A stretch of DNA of 5,346 bases from Vulcanimicrobiota bacterium (GTDB lineage: Bacteria > Eremiobacterota > Eremiobacteria > Baltobacterales > Baltobacteraceae), in contig JAQBPL010000166.1 of assembly GCA_028287545.1 (NCBI GenBank), positions 1-5,346 of the forward strand, in the 5' to 3' direction. Made by a program: the position numbers and the translations under genes. How positions within the stretch are numbered: position 1 is the stretch's first letter; each line of letters opens with the position of its first letter. Of the stretch, positions 1 through 5,346 are shown piece after piece. The notes under the pieces were generated by a model that saw nothing but the letters and a program-made list of their open reading frames with translations, was not told where the DNA came from and ran no database searches.

Positions 1-6
1 GAGGAG
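1..6 (+). promoter_or_regulatory. Shine-Dalgarno of the aminotransferase
   Basis: GAGGAG is a strong match to the anti-Shine-Dalgarno. It leaves 8 bases before GTG at 15 and 11 before ATG at 18, which favours the GTG as start without ruling out the ATG. Confidence 0.65.
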
Positions 7-18
7 AACCGCCCGTGA
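1..18 (+). other. Possible 3' end of an upstream gene overlapping the aminotransferase start
   Basis: Read in frame 1, the first bases give E-E-N-R-P followed by TGA at 16-18. That stop would overlap the GTG start in a GTGA four-base junction, a common arrangement for translationally coupled genes. Only five codons are visible, so this is a suggestion from geometry alone; an intergenic leader is the alternative. Confidence 0.25.
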
Positions 19-929
19 TGACCCGGACCGCCACCACCGTGTGGCTCGATGGCCGCCTGCTCGACGAAGATCGCCTGCAGGTGCATGCGCTCACCCACGC
101 GCTGCACTACGGCTCGTCCGTCTTCGAAGGGATTCGCGTGTACCCGACGCCGCAAGGCCCGGCGATCTTCCGGCTGCGCGAGCACGTCGACCGGCTGGTC
201 GCCGGCGCCGCCGCGTACGGGATGGAACTGGCCTTCGAAGCGGACGCGCTGAGCGCGGCGATCGTCGAGACGGTTCGCGCGAGCGGGCGCGACGCCGCCT
301 ACGTCCGGCCGCTGGCGTACTTCGGCGGCGAGACGGTGCGCCTCAACCCGGGACGCGAGTGCGACACGCACGTGATGATCGCGGTGCTCCCGTTCGAGGG
401 ACTGTTCCCGGGCGGCGTCGTCGGTCAGCTCACCGCGTCGGTTTCGCCGTTCATGAAGACGCCGTCGCGCGCGCTGCCCTCGACGGTGAAGGCGGGCGGC
501 CACTACACGAACTCGATCCGTGCGCTCGCCGACGCGCACCGGCGCGGGTTCGACGAGACGATCTTGCTCAACGATCGCGGCGAAGTCGCGGAGGGCTCGG
601 GCGAGAACATCTTCGTCCTGCGCGACGGGGTGCTCATCACCAACGACGCGGATGCGGACATCCTGCCGGGAATCACGCGCGCCAGCGTGCTGGCGATCGC
701 GCGCGACGCCGGCATCACCACGCGCGTGCGCCCGCTCACCCTCGAGGACCTCAACCTCTGCGACGAGGCGTTCTTCACCGGCACCGCGGCCGAAGTGGTG
801 TCGATCTCGCGGATCGACGATCGCCGTTTCGAGGGCGAAGGCGCGCTCACCGAGCGGCTTCGCACGACCTACCATGAGGTCGTGCGCGGCAAGCGGACCG
901 CCCCGGGGCCCTGGCTGACGCAGGTCTAG
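15..929 (+). CDS. ilvE: Branched-chain amino acid aminotransferase (fold-type IV, PLP-dependent)
   Basis: This cytoplasmic PLP enzyme reversibly transaminates Leu, Ile and Val with 2-oxoglutarate, the last step of their synthesis and first of their breakdown. The 304-residue length matches bacterial IlvE. Visible class-IV motifs in order are: HALHYGSSVFEGIR (28-41), YVRP (96-99, Arg98 being the expected substrate-binding arginine), VKAGGHY with the Schiff-base lysine Lys159, EGSGEN (193-198, Glu193 contacting the pyridine nitrogen), LPGITR (217-222, phosphate binding) and TGTAAEV (255-261). The start is GTG at 15, eight bases after GAGGAG, and it makes the N-terminus line up with E. coli IlvE (Trp10, Gly13, His24) as I remember that sequence. 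ATG at 18 is an equally possible start one residue shorter; the frame stays open to the window edge. The loop GETVRLNPG (105-113) carries an arginine where IlvE usually has glycine, so substrate range could differ. D-amino-acid transaminase and aminodeoxychorismate lyase are relatives but fit less well. Confidence 0.95.
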   Translation: MMTRTATTVWLDGRLLDEDRLQVHALTHALHYGSSVFEGIRVYPTPQGPAIFRLREHVDRLVAGAAAYGMELAFEADALSAAIVETVRASGRDAAYVRPLAYFGGETVRLNPGRECDTHVMIAVLPFEGLFPGGVVGQLTASVSPFMKTPSRALPSTVKAGGHYTNSIRALADAHRRGFDETILLNDRGEVAEGSGENIFVLRDGVLITNDADADILPGITRASVLAIARDAGITTRVRPLTLEDLNLCDEAFFTGTAAEVVSISRIDDRRFEGEGALTERLRTTYHEVVRGKRTAPGPWLTQV

Positions 930-989
930 CGACACAAACGCGACGCCTGCACGCAGGTACCCAAGTATAGCGCACGGTAGGGTCGGCGA
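930..989 (+). other. Intergenic spacer between aminotransferase and peptidase
   Basis: The 60 bases hold no gene. A TATAGC at 966-971 could serve as a -10 box, but nothing resembling TTGACA lies 16-18 bases upstream, so a sigma-70 promoter is only weakly suggested. A short dyad, CCTG (946-949) with CAGG (954-957) around a 4-base loop, has no following T-run and is too weak for an intrinsic terminator. The spacer therefore does not settle whether the peptidase has its own promoter or is cotranscribed with the upstream gene. Confidence 0.4.
976..983 (+). promoter_or_regulatory. Weak Shine-Dalgarno of the S9 peptidase
   Basis: GGTAGGGT is an imperfect purine-rich match whose last G lies seven bases before the ATG at 990. 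It supports that ATG, as does the typical signal peptide that starts there. Confidence 0.5.
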
Positions 990-1061
990 ATGTTCGGCCG
1001 TCCTTCCGTCGCGCTCGCGCTTCTCTGCGCGCTGCTTTCCGCATTTCCGCGAGCGGTCGCC
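990..1061 (+). other. Signal peptide of the S9 peptidase
   Basis: Residues 1-24 have a short n-region with Arg4, a hydrophobic core of Ala, Leu and Val, and a PRAVA end with small residues at -3 and -1 (Ala22, Ala24). A cut after Ala25 is nearly as good. No lipobox cysteine or twin-arginine motif is present, so Sec export and signal peptidase I are inferred. Confidence 0.85.
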
Positions 1062-3881
1062 GCCGACGCGCCGGTGCCGCTCGACTACAAGGCGTACGAC
1101 GGCTGGAACGCGATCCGCACGCCGAAGGTCTCCGACGACGGCCGCCGGCTCGCGTACGCGCTCACGCCGGAGGATGGCGACCCGACGCTGGTCGTGCGCG
1201 ATCTCGACGCGGGAACCGAGCGGCGCGAACCGCGCGGCAGCGCGCCGGCCTTCACCGCCGACGGACGGTTCGTCGTGTTCACGCGGCTCGCGCCGAAGAA
1301 GGACGTCGACGCCGCGAAGAAAGCGAAGAAGCCGGAAGCGCAGCAGCCGAAGAACGGCCTCGGGATCCTCGACCTGCGGGGCACCGCGGGCGCCGAGATC
1401 GTCGAGCGCGTCAAGAACGTGGCCGTCGCGAAGAGCGGCGGCGCGTTGATCGCCTATCGCGCCGAGCCGTCCCCGTCGCCCTCGCCGAGCCCGTCCGTGC
1501 AGCCCGAGCCCTCCCCGAGCGCATCGGCCGCGGCATCGCCGTCCCCCTCGCCTGCGCCCAAGGCCGACAAGACGAAGGATACCGGCTCGACGCTGACCAT
1601 CGCCGATCTGGCGAGCGCGAAGCGCTTGACGGCCAACGACGCGACCGACTACGCGGTCTCCGACGACGCGCGATTCGTCGCGTATGCCACGGAGACGAAG
1701 AGCGGCAAGGGTGACGGTTTCCACGTCTACGACGCGCAGCGCGGGACGACGACGGACGTCCTCACCGGCGCCGGCCGGTACCGTGACATCGCGATCGCGC
1801 GCGACGGTTCGGCGGTCGCGTTCCTCAGCGACGTCGCGACGTACGCGAGCGACGTCCCGCGCGATGCCGCGTACCTGGTCGACCTGCGCGCCGCGACGTT
1901 CGCCGCGCGCAAGGTCGTCGACGCCGGCACCGCCGGGCTCGAGGCGAACGCCGCGCCGAACAGCAACGGGACGCTCGCGTTCTCGCGCGACGGAAAGCGG
2001 CTCTTTCTCGGCACGGCGGCCGCGCCGACGCCGCAGCCGTCGGGAACACCGGAACCGACCAAGGTCGAGCTGTGGACGTGGCGCGACGACGTCCTGCAGT
2101 CGCAGCAGAAGCACGACGCCGATAAGGAACGCAAGCGCACCTATCTCGCGGTGTACGATCTCGCTGCCGGGCGGTTCGCGCAGCTCGGGTCGACGACCGT
2201 GCGCGACGTGGCGCGCAACGAGAATCCCAACGTCGCGCTGGGCAGCGACGAGCGTCCGTACGTGCGCGCGGGATCGTGGCTGGGCGAGCTCTCGCGCGAC
2301 CTCTACGCCGTCTCGCTCGCCGACGGCCGGCGCACGCTCCTCGCGCGCCGCGCGGCGAGCGGTGATCTCTCGCCCGGCGGTCGCTACGCGCTGAGCTGGG
2401 ATGTGGCGTCACGTCATTGGATTGCGCTGCGCGTCGCGGACGGCAAGCGCGTCGTGCTCGCGCCGCACGCGGGCGTCGCGTTCCACAACGTCGACGACGA
2501 CCATCCCGCACCGCCTCCGCCTTATGGTTCCGGCGGCTGGCTCGCGGGCGACCGCGGCGTGCTGCTCTACGACGAGTACGACGTGTGGCTCGCCAACCCG
2601 GACACCGGCGACGCTACGAACCTGACGCGCGGCGCCGGGCGGCGCGAGCGCACCGTCTACAGCCCCGTGCAGAGCGATCCCGACGCCGACGCGTTTGCCG
2701 CCGACAAACCGATCCTGCTCTCGCTCATCGACACGCGGACGTACGCCAGCGGCTACGCGCGCGTCGATCCCGCCGGCGGCGTTCCCGCGGTGCTGTTCCG
2801 GGCCGACGAGCTCGCGAACGGCACCCGCACGGTGTTCAACGCCGGCCTGCACGATCTCACGCTGCCGCCGATCGCGGCAAAACATGCCGATCGCCTCGTC
2901 TTCTCGCGCGAGTCGTTCCGCGAGTACCGCGACCTCTGGGCGACCGACGCCTCGTTCCGGCACCTGGACCGGGTTACCACCGCCAACCCGCAGTTGGCGA
3001 AGTACCGCTGGGGGACGGAGCGTCTCATCTCGTACAAAGCCGCCGACGGCACGCCGCTGCGCGCCGTCATGCTCGTCCCCGACGGGTTGACGCCGGCGAA
3101 GAAGGCGCCGCTGCTGGTGTACTTCTACGAGACGTTCAGCAGCACGTTCCACCAGTTCTACACGCCCCAACCCGGGACGAGTCCGAACATCGCGCGCTAC
3201 GTCTCCAACGGCTACGTCGTCGTGCTGCCGGACGTCCGCTACCGCACCGGACATCCCGGCGCGAGCGCGCTCAACTGCATCAACGCGGCGGTCGACGCGG
3301 CGCTCGCGACGGGCTACGTCGATCCGCGACGGGTCGGCATCGCGGGGCATTCGTGGGCGGCGTACCAGATCAACTACATGATCACCAAGACGCACCGCTT
3401 CCGAGCCGTCGAAGCCGGGGCTGCCGTCGACGACATGTTCAGCGCGTACTCCGGAATTCGGCTCGAGAGCGGGGTCGTGCGCGAGTCGCAGTACGAGCAT
3501 ACCCAGTCGCGCATCGGGGCGACGCCGTGGGACCGTCCGGACCTCTATTTGGAGAACTCGGGGCTGTTCGGCATCAAGAACATCACGACGCCGTACCTGA
3601 CCGTGCACAACGATCTCGACGGCGCGGTGCCGCAGTTCCAGGGGATCGAGTTCATCACCGCGATGCGGCGGCTCGGCAAGGAAGCGTATCTCTTCGCGTT
3701 CGACGGCGAGGAGCACGGCCTGCGCCAGCGCGAGAACCAGAAATATTGGACCGTCCATCTCGACGAGTGGTTCGACCACTGGCTCAAGGACGCGCCGCGT
3801 CCCGACTGGATGAACGGCGTCGATTACCTGCACCGCGGCGAACGCGACGTGCGCCCGCTCTACGGCGAATCCGACTCGTGA
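990..3881 (+). CDS. Secreted S9-family serine peptidase (prolyl oligopeptidase / DPP-IV-like)
   Basis: This 963-residue exported peptidase probably cleaves short peptides, often after proline in this family; exact specificity cannot be read. A Sec signal peptide spans residues 1-24 (Arg4, hydrophobic core 6-19, cleavage after AVA). A beta-propeller covers about 30-640, with family-typical phrases such as YALTPEDGD, KVELWTWRDD (358-367) and YDEYDVWL. The alpha/beta-hydrolase domain covers about 680-940: YFYE with Tyr713 as likely oxyanion tyrosine, SNGYVVVLPD, nucleophile Ser788 in GHSWAAYQ, Asp877 in HNDLDGAVP and His909 in GEEHGL, so the triad is complete. The elbow is unusual: relatives I recall read GHSWGGYQ. 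Pro-Ser and Pro-Thr inserts at 160-190 and 346-357 are low-complexity additions inside the propeller. The downstream solute-binding lipoprotein starts 12 bases after the stop, suggesting cotranscription and a shared role in peptide use. Family assignment is firm; substrate is not. Confidence 0.95.
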   Translation: MFGRPSVALALLCALLSAFPRAVAADAPVPLDYKAYDGWNAIRTPKVSDDGRRLAYALTPEDGDPTLVVRDLDAGTERREPRGSAPAFTADGRFVVFTRLAPKKDVDAAKKAKKPEAQQPKNGLGILDLRGTAGAEIVERVKNVAVAKSGGALIAYRAEPSPSPSPSPSVQPEPSPSASAAASPSPSPAPKADKTKDTGSTLTIADLASAKRLTANDATDYAVSDDARFVAYATETKSGKGDGFHVYDAQRGTTTDVLTGAGRYRDIAIARDGSAVAFLSDVATYASDVPRDAAYLVDLRAATFAARKVVDAGTAGLEANAAPNSNGTLAFSRDGKRLFLGTAAAPTPQPSGTPEPTKVELWTWRDDVLQSQQKHDADKERKRTYLAVYDLAAGRFAQLGSTTVRDVARNENPNVALGSDERPYVRAGSWLGELSRDLYAVSLADGRRTLLARRAASGDLSPGGRYALSWDVASRHWIALRVADGKRVVLAPHAGVAFHNVDDDHPAPPPPYGSGGWLAGDRGVLLYDEYDVWLANPDTGDATNLTRGAGRRERTVYSPVQSDPDADAFAADKPILLSLIDTRTYASGYARVDPAGGVPAVLFRADELANGTRTVFNAGLHDLTLPPIAAKHADRLVFSRESFREYRDLWATDASFRHLDRVTTANPQLAKYRWGTERLISYKAADGTPLRAVMLVPDGLTPAKKAPLLVYFYETFSSTFHQFYTPQPGTSPNIARYVSNGYVVVLPDVRYRTGHPGASALNCINAAVDAALATGYVDPRRVGIAGHSWAAYQINYMITKTHRFRAVEAGAAVDDMFSAYSGIRLESGVVRESQYEHTQSRIGATPWDRPDLYLENSGLFGIKNITTPYLTVHNDLDGAVPQFQGIEFITAMRRLGKEAYLFAFDGEEHGLRQRENQKYWTVHLDEWFDHWLKDAPRPDWMNGVDYLHRGERDVRPLYGESDS
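1467..1559 (+). repeat. Pro-Ser dipeptide repeat insert in the peptidase propeller
   Basis: Residues 160-190 begin with five uninterrupted Pro-Ser dipeptides, continue with a VQPEPSPS stretch and a Ser/Ala stretch, and end with further Pro-Ser pairs before a Lys-rich exit. The DNA is an imperfect CCG/TCC/TCG microrepeat with synonymous codon variation, so it is not a recent perfect expansion. It interrupts a propeller that otherwise follows the family and is probably a flexible surface loop. Confidence 0.85.
2025..2060 (+). repeat. Second Pro-rich insert in the peptidase propeller
   Basis: Residues 346-357 form a Pro-Thr/Pro-Gln/Pro-Glu segment just before the conserved KVELWTWRDD block. Related enzymes, as I recall them, also have a proline-rich loop here, so this may be an ancestral loop rather than a new insertion. 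Confidence 0.6.
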
Positions 3882-3893
3882 GACACTAGACCG

Positions 3894-3950
3894 GTGCTGC
3901 GGCGCGCGGTCGCGACGCTCTCGCTCGCATGCGCCCTCCTGGGCGGCTGC
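3894..3950 (+). other. Lipoprotein signal peptide and lipobox of the solute-binding protein
   Basis: Two arginines (residues 3-4) precede a hydrophobic stretch ending L-L-G-G-C. Cys19 (3948-3950) is the expected lipidated residue, followed by a Gly/Ser-rich linker. This strongly supports the GTG at 3894 as the true start, since no in-frame ATG precedes the lipobox. Confidence 0.85.
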
Positions 3951-5346
3951 GGCGGCTCGTCCGCGCGCTCGCACCCGGGCGACTTGCGGCTGGCGGTCGC
4001 GCTGGAACCGCACAGCCTCGTCACGCTGCTCGCGCAATCGATCACCGAGAACGAGCTGCTGCGGCTGATCGCCGATCCGCTGATCGCGTGCGACGCGGCG
4101 GGACGTCCGGTTCCGGCCCTCGCCGTCGCCGTACCGACCCGCTATAACGGCGGGATCAGCGCGGACGGCTTGCGCATCACCTACCGCTTGCGGCACGGCG
4201 CCGTGTGGCACGACGGGACGCCGTTCACCAGCGCCGACGTCGCGGCGTCGTTTCATGCGGTGATGGATCCGCAGAACGCGGTGCAGACGCGCCACGGCTA
4301 CGACGTCGTCGCGCGCGTCGAGACGCCCGACGCGCACACGGTGCGCTTCGTGCTGAAGCGTCCGTTCGCGCCGTTCGTCGGCACGGTGTTCGCGGAGAGC
4401 GACGCGCCGTACTATCTCGCGCCGGCGCATCTCCTGCACGGCGCGCTCGCGCGGTCGCGGCTCGCGAGCGCGCCGGTCGGGACCGGTCCGTACCACGTCG
4501 TGCGCTGGACGCGCGGCGACCGTCTCGAACTCGCGGCCAACGCCGCATACTGGCGCGGAAAGCCCGCGATCCCGCGCATCACCGTGCGCTTCATGCCGGA
4601 CGAGAACAGCCAGCTCGTCGCGCTGCGCTCGGGCGACCTCGACGGCGTGATCGGACTCTCCGCCAACGCCGCGGCGAACGCGTCGTCGATCGAGGGGTTC
4701 CGCATCTCGAGCGCTCCGCTCAACGCGTATTTCGGGATCATGATGAACAACGGGCGCGGCCCGATGACCGACGTGCGGCTGCGCCGCGCGGTCGCCGAGG
4801 CGGCGGATGCGGCGGCGTTTCGCACCAACGTCACCCACGGCTACTACGCGCCGGCGATCGCCGATCTCCCGCCCGCGCTGTGGGCGACGAATCGCAGGCT
4901 CGCGCCGATCGCGCACGACCTTGCCGGCGCACGGCGTCTGGTCGCGGCGGCCGGGTACGGCCCGGCGCGTCGTCTGCCGCTCGATCTCGCGATCATCGCG
5001 ACGTCGCAAACCTATCGCGCCGAAGCCGTCCAGCTGCAGAGCGAACTGCGGCCGCTCGGCATCGACGTCTCGATTCACCCGTACTTCGGCACCGTGTACG
5101 ACGCGCCGCCGAGCGAAGGCGGGATCCTCACCCGCGGCCGCTACGACCTCGCGCTGTACGGCTGGTATGCCGGGATGGATCCGGACGACAGCGGGCAATT
5201 TCTGTGCGATCAGCGGCCGCCGGCGGGATACAACCACTCGTTCTACTGCAGTGCCGCGATGGATGCCGCACAGCGCGACGCGCTGCGCAGTTACGAAGAG
5301 CCGGTCCGCCGCGCGGCCTACGCCCGCATCGAAGCGCTGCTGCTGC
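3894..5346 (+). CDS. Peptide ABC transporter substrate-binding lipoprotein (SBP family 5, OppA/DppA-like), partial at 3' end
   Basis: This protein would be anchored to the membrane and capture oligopeptides (or another small solute) for an ABC importer. The start is GTG at 3894: the same frame is closed by TGA at 3879-3881, and GTG is the first usable codon after it. It gives a lipoprotein signal (Arg3-Arg4, hydrophobic 5-16, lipobox LGGC with Cys19). Family-5 motifs follow: LIADPLI near 60, WHDGTPFTSADV (105-116), VGTGPYHVVRW (195-205), YWRGKP near 220, the LRSGDLDGV block near 245, DVRLRRAV (293-300) and YDLALYGWYAGMDPD (417-431). The 484 codons seen approach the usual 500-550, so only the C-terminal end is missing. 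No Shine-Dalgarno is evident before the GTG; with 12 bases between genes, reinitiation after the peptidase is plausible. Ligand cannot be read: nickel, opine and dipeptide binders share these motifs. Permease and ATPase genes would lie outside. Confidence 0.92.
   Translation, partial: MLRRAVATLSLACALLGGCGGSSARSHPGDLRLAVALEPHSLVTLLAQSITENELLRLIADPLIACDAAGRPVPALAVAVPTRYNGGISADGLRITYRLRHGAVWHDGTPFTSADVAASFHAVMDPQNAVQTRHGYDVVARVETPDAHTVRFVLKRPFAPFVGTVFAESDAPYYLAPAHLLHGALARSRLASAPVGTGPYHVVRWTRGDRLELAANAAYWRGKPAIPRITVRFMPDENSQLVALRSGDLDGVIGLSANAAANASSIEGFRISSAPLNAYFGIMMNNGRGPMTDVRLRRAVAEAADAAAFRTNVTHGYYAPAIADLPPALWATNRRLAPIAHDLAGARRLVAAAGYGPARRLPLDLAIIATSQTYRAEAVQLQSELRPLGIDVSIHPYFGTVYDAPPSEGGILTRGRYDLALYGWYAGMDPDDSGQFLCDQRPPAGYNHSFYCSAAMDAAQRDALRSYEEPVRRAAYARIEALLL

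Noticed and set aside
41..877. A 278-codon + strand frame inside the aminotransferase
   Set aside because: The product is almost entirely Arg/Ala/Gly without motifs, while the overlapping frame carries every class-IV aminotransferase motif.
946..957. Short inverted repeat after the aminotransferase, considered as a terminator
   Set aside because: The stem is only four base pairs (five if the loop shrinks to two) and no T-run follows.
1831..1842. A perfect 12-base palindrome (ACGTCGCGACGT), considered as an operator
   Set aside because: It is deep in the peptidase coding region, composed of common Asp/Val/Ala codons, with no second copy near a promoter; chance is sufficient in such GC-rich DNA.
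2417..3889. A 490-codon + strand frame overlapping the peptidase C-terminal half
   Set aside because: It is arginine-rich with no motifs and lies out of frame inside the region that carries the peptidase catalytic triad; it is a GC-driven shadow.
3900..4840. Minus-strand frames at 3860-4045, 4225-4548 and 4412-4834, considered as genes
   Set aside because: They are short, Arg/Ser/Ala-rich, without ribosome-binding sites or motifs, and lie antisense to the well-supported solute-binding gene.
2409..5237. A 942-codon open frame on the minus strand opposite the peptidase and the solute-binding gene
   Set aside because: Its translation is an Arg/Val/Asp-rich low-complexity product with no recognisable domain, and it runs antisense across two well-supported genes and their junction. 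Strong G/C bias at third codon positions removes stop codons from opposite frames, which explains it.

Overview
The window comes from a GC-rich bacterium. Every codon third position is strongly G/C-biased, and long false open frames appear on both strands as a result. Three genes lie head to tail on the + strand and fill almost all of the sequence. No RNA gene, mobile element, CRISPR array or clear intrinsic terminator is visible. Pro-Ser low-complexity inserts in a secreted enzyme, a GTG-started lipoprotein and high GC would fit a lineage such as Candidatus Eremiobacterota (WPS-2), but this is only an impression; Acidobacteriota, Gemmatimonadota and others are not excluded.

Layout: (1) 15-929 encodes a fold-type IV branched-chain amino acid aminotransferase (ilvE-like) with its catalytic lysine and PLP-binding motifs intact. 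The first bases hold its Shine-Dalgarno and possibly the last codons of an upstream gene. (2) 930-989 is a 60-base spacer with a weak ribosome-binding site and no convincing promoter or terminator. (3) 990-3881 encodes a 963-residue secreted S9 (prolyl oligopeptidase/DPP-IV-like) serine peptidase with a signal peptide, an N-terminal beta-propeller and a C-terminal alpha/beta-hydrolase domain. (4) From 3894 to the window edge runs a GTG-started lipoprotein of the family 5 extracellular solute-binding proteins (OppA/DppA-like). It begins 12 bases after the peptidase stop and is cut off at its C-terminus.

Taken together, the last two genes look like a small peptide-scavenging unit: an exported exopeptidase/oligopeptidase trims peptides, and a membrane-anchored binding protein captures the products for an ABC importer whose permease and ATPase genes are not in the window. 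The aminotransferase would interconvert leucine, isoleucine and valine with their keto acids in the cytoplasm. Its functional link to the other two is possible but unproven.

No undescribed system is evident. The most notable points are a GHSWAA nucleophile elbow in the peptidase where the subfamily normally has GHSWGG (explainable by a one-base shift over six bases), Pro-Ser and Pro-Thr inserts in its propeller, an unusual arginine in the aminotransferase substrate-pocket loop, and a third gene lying in the same frame as the second behind a single stop codon.
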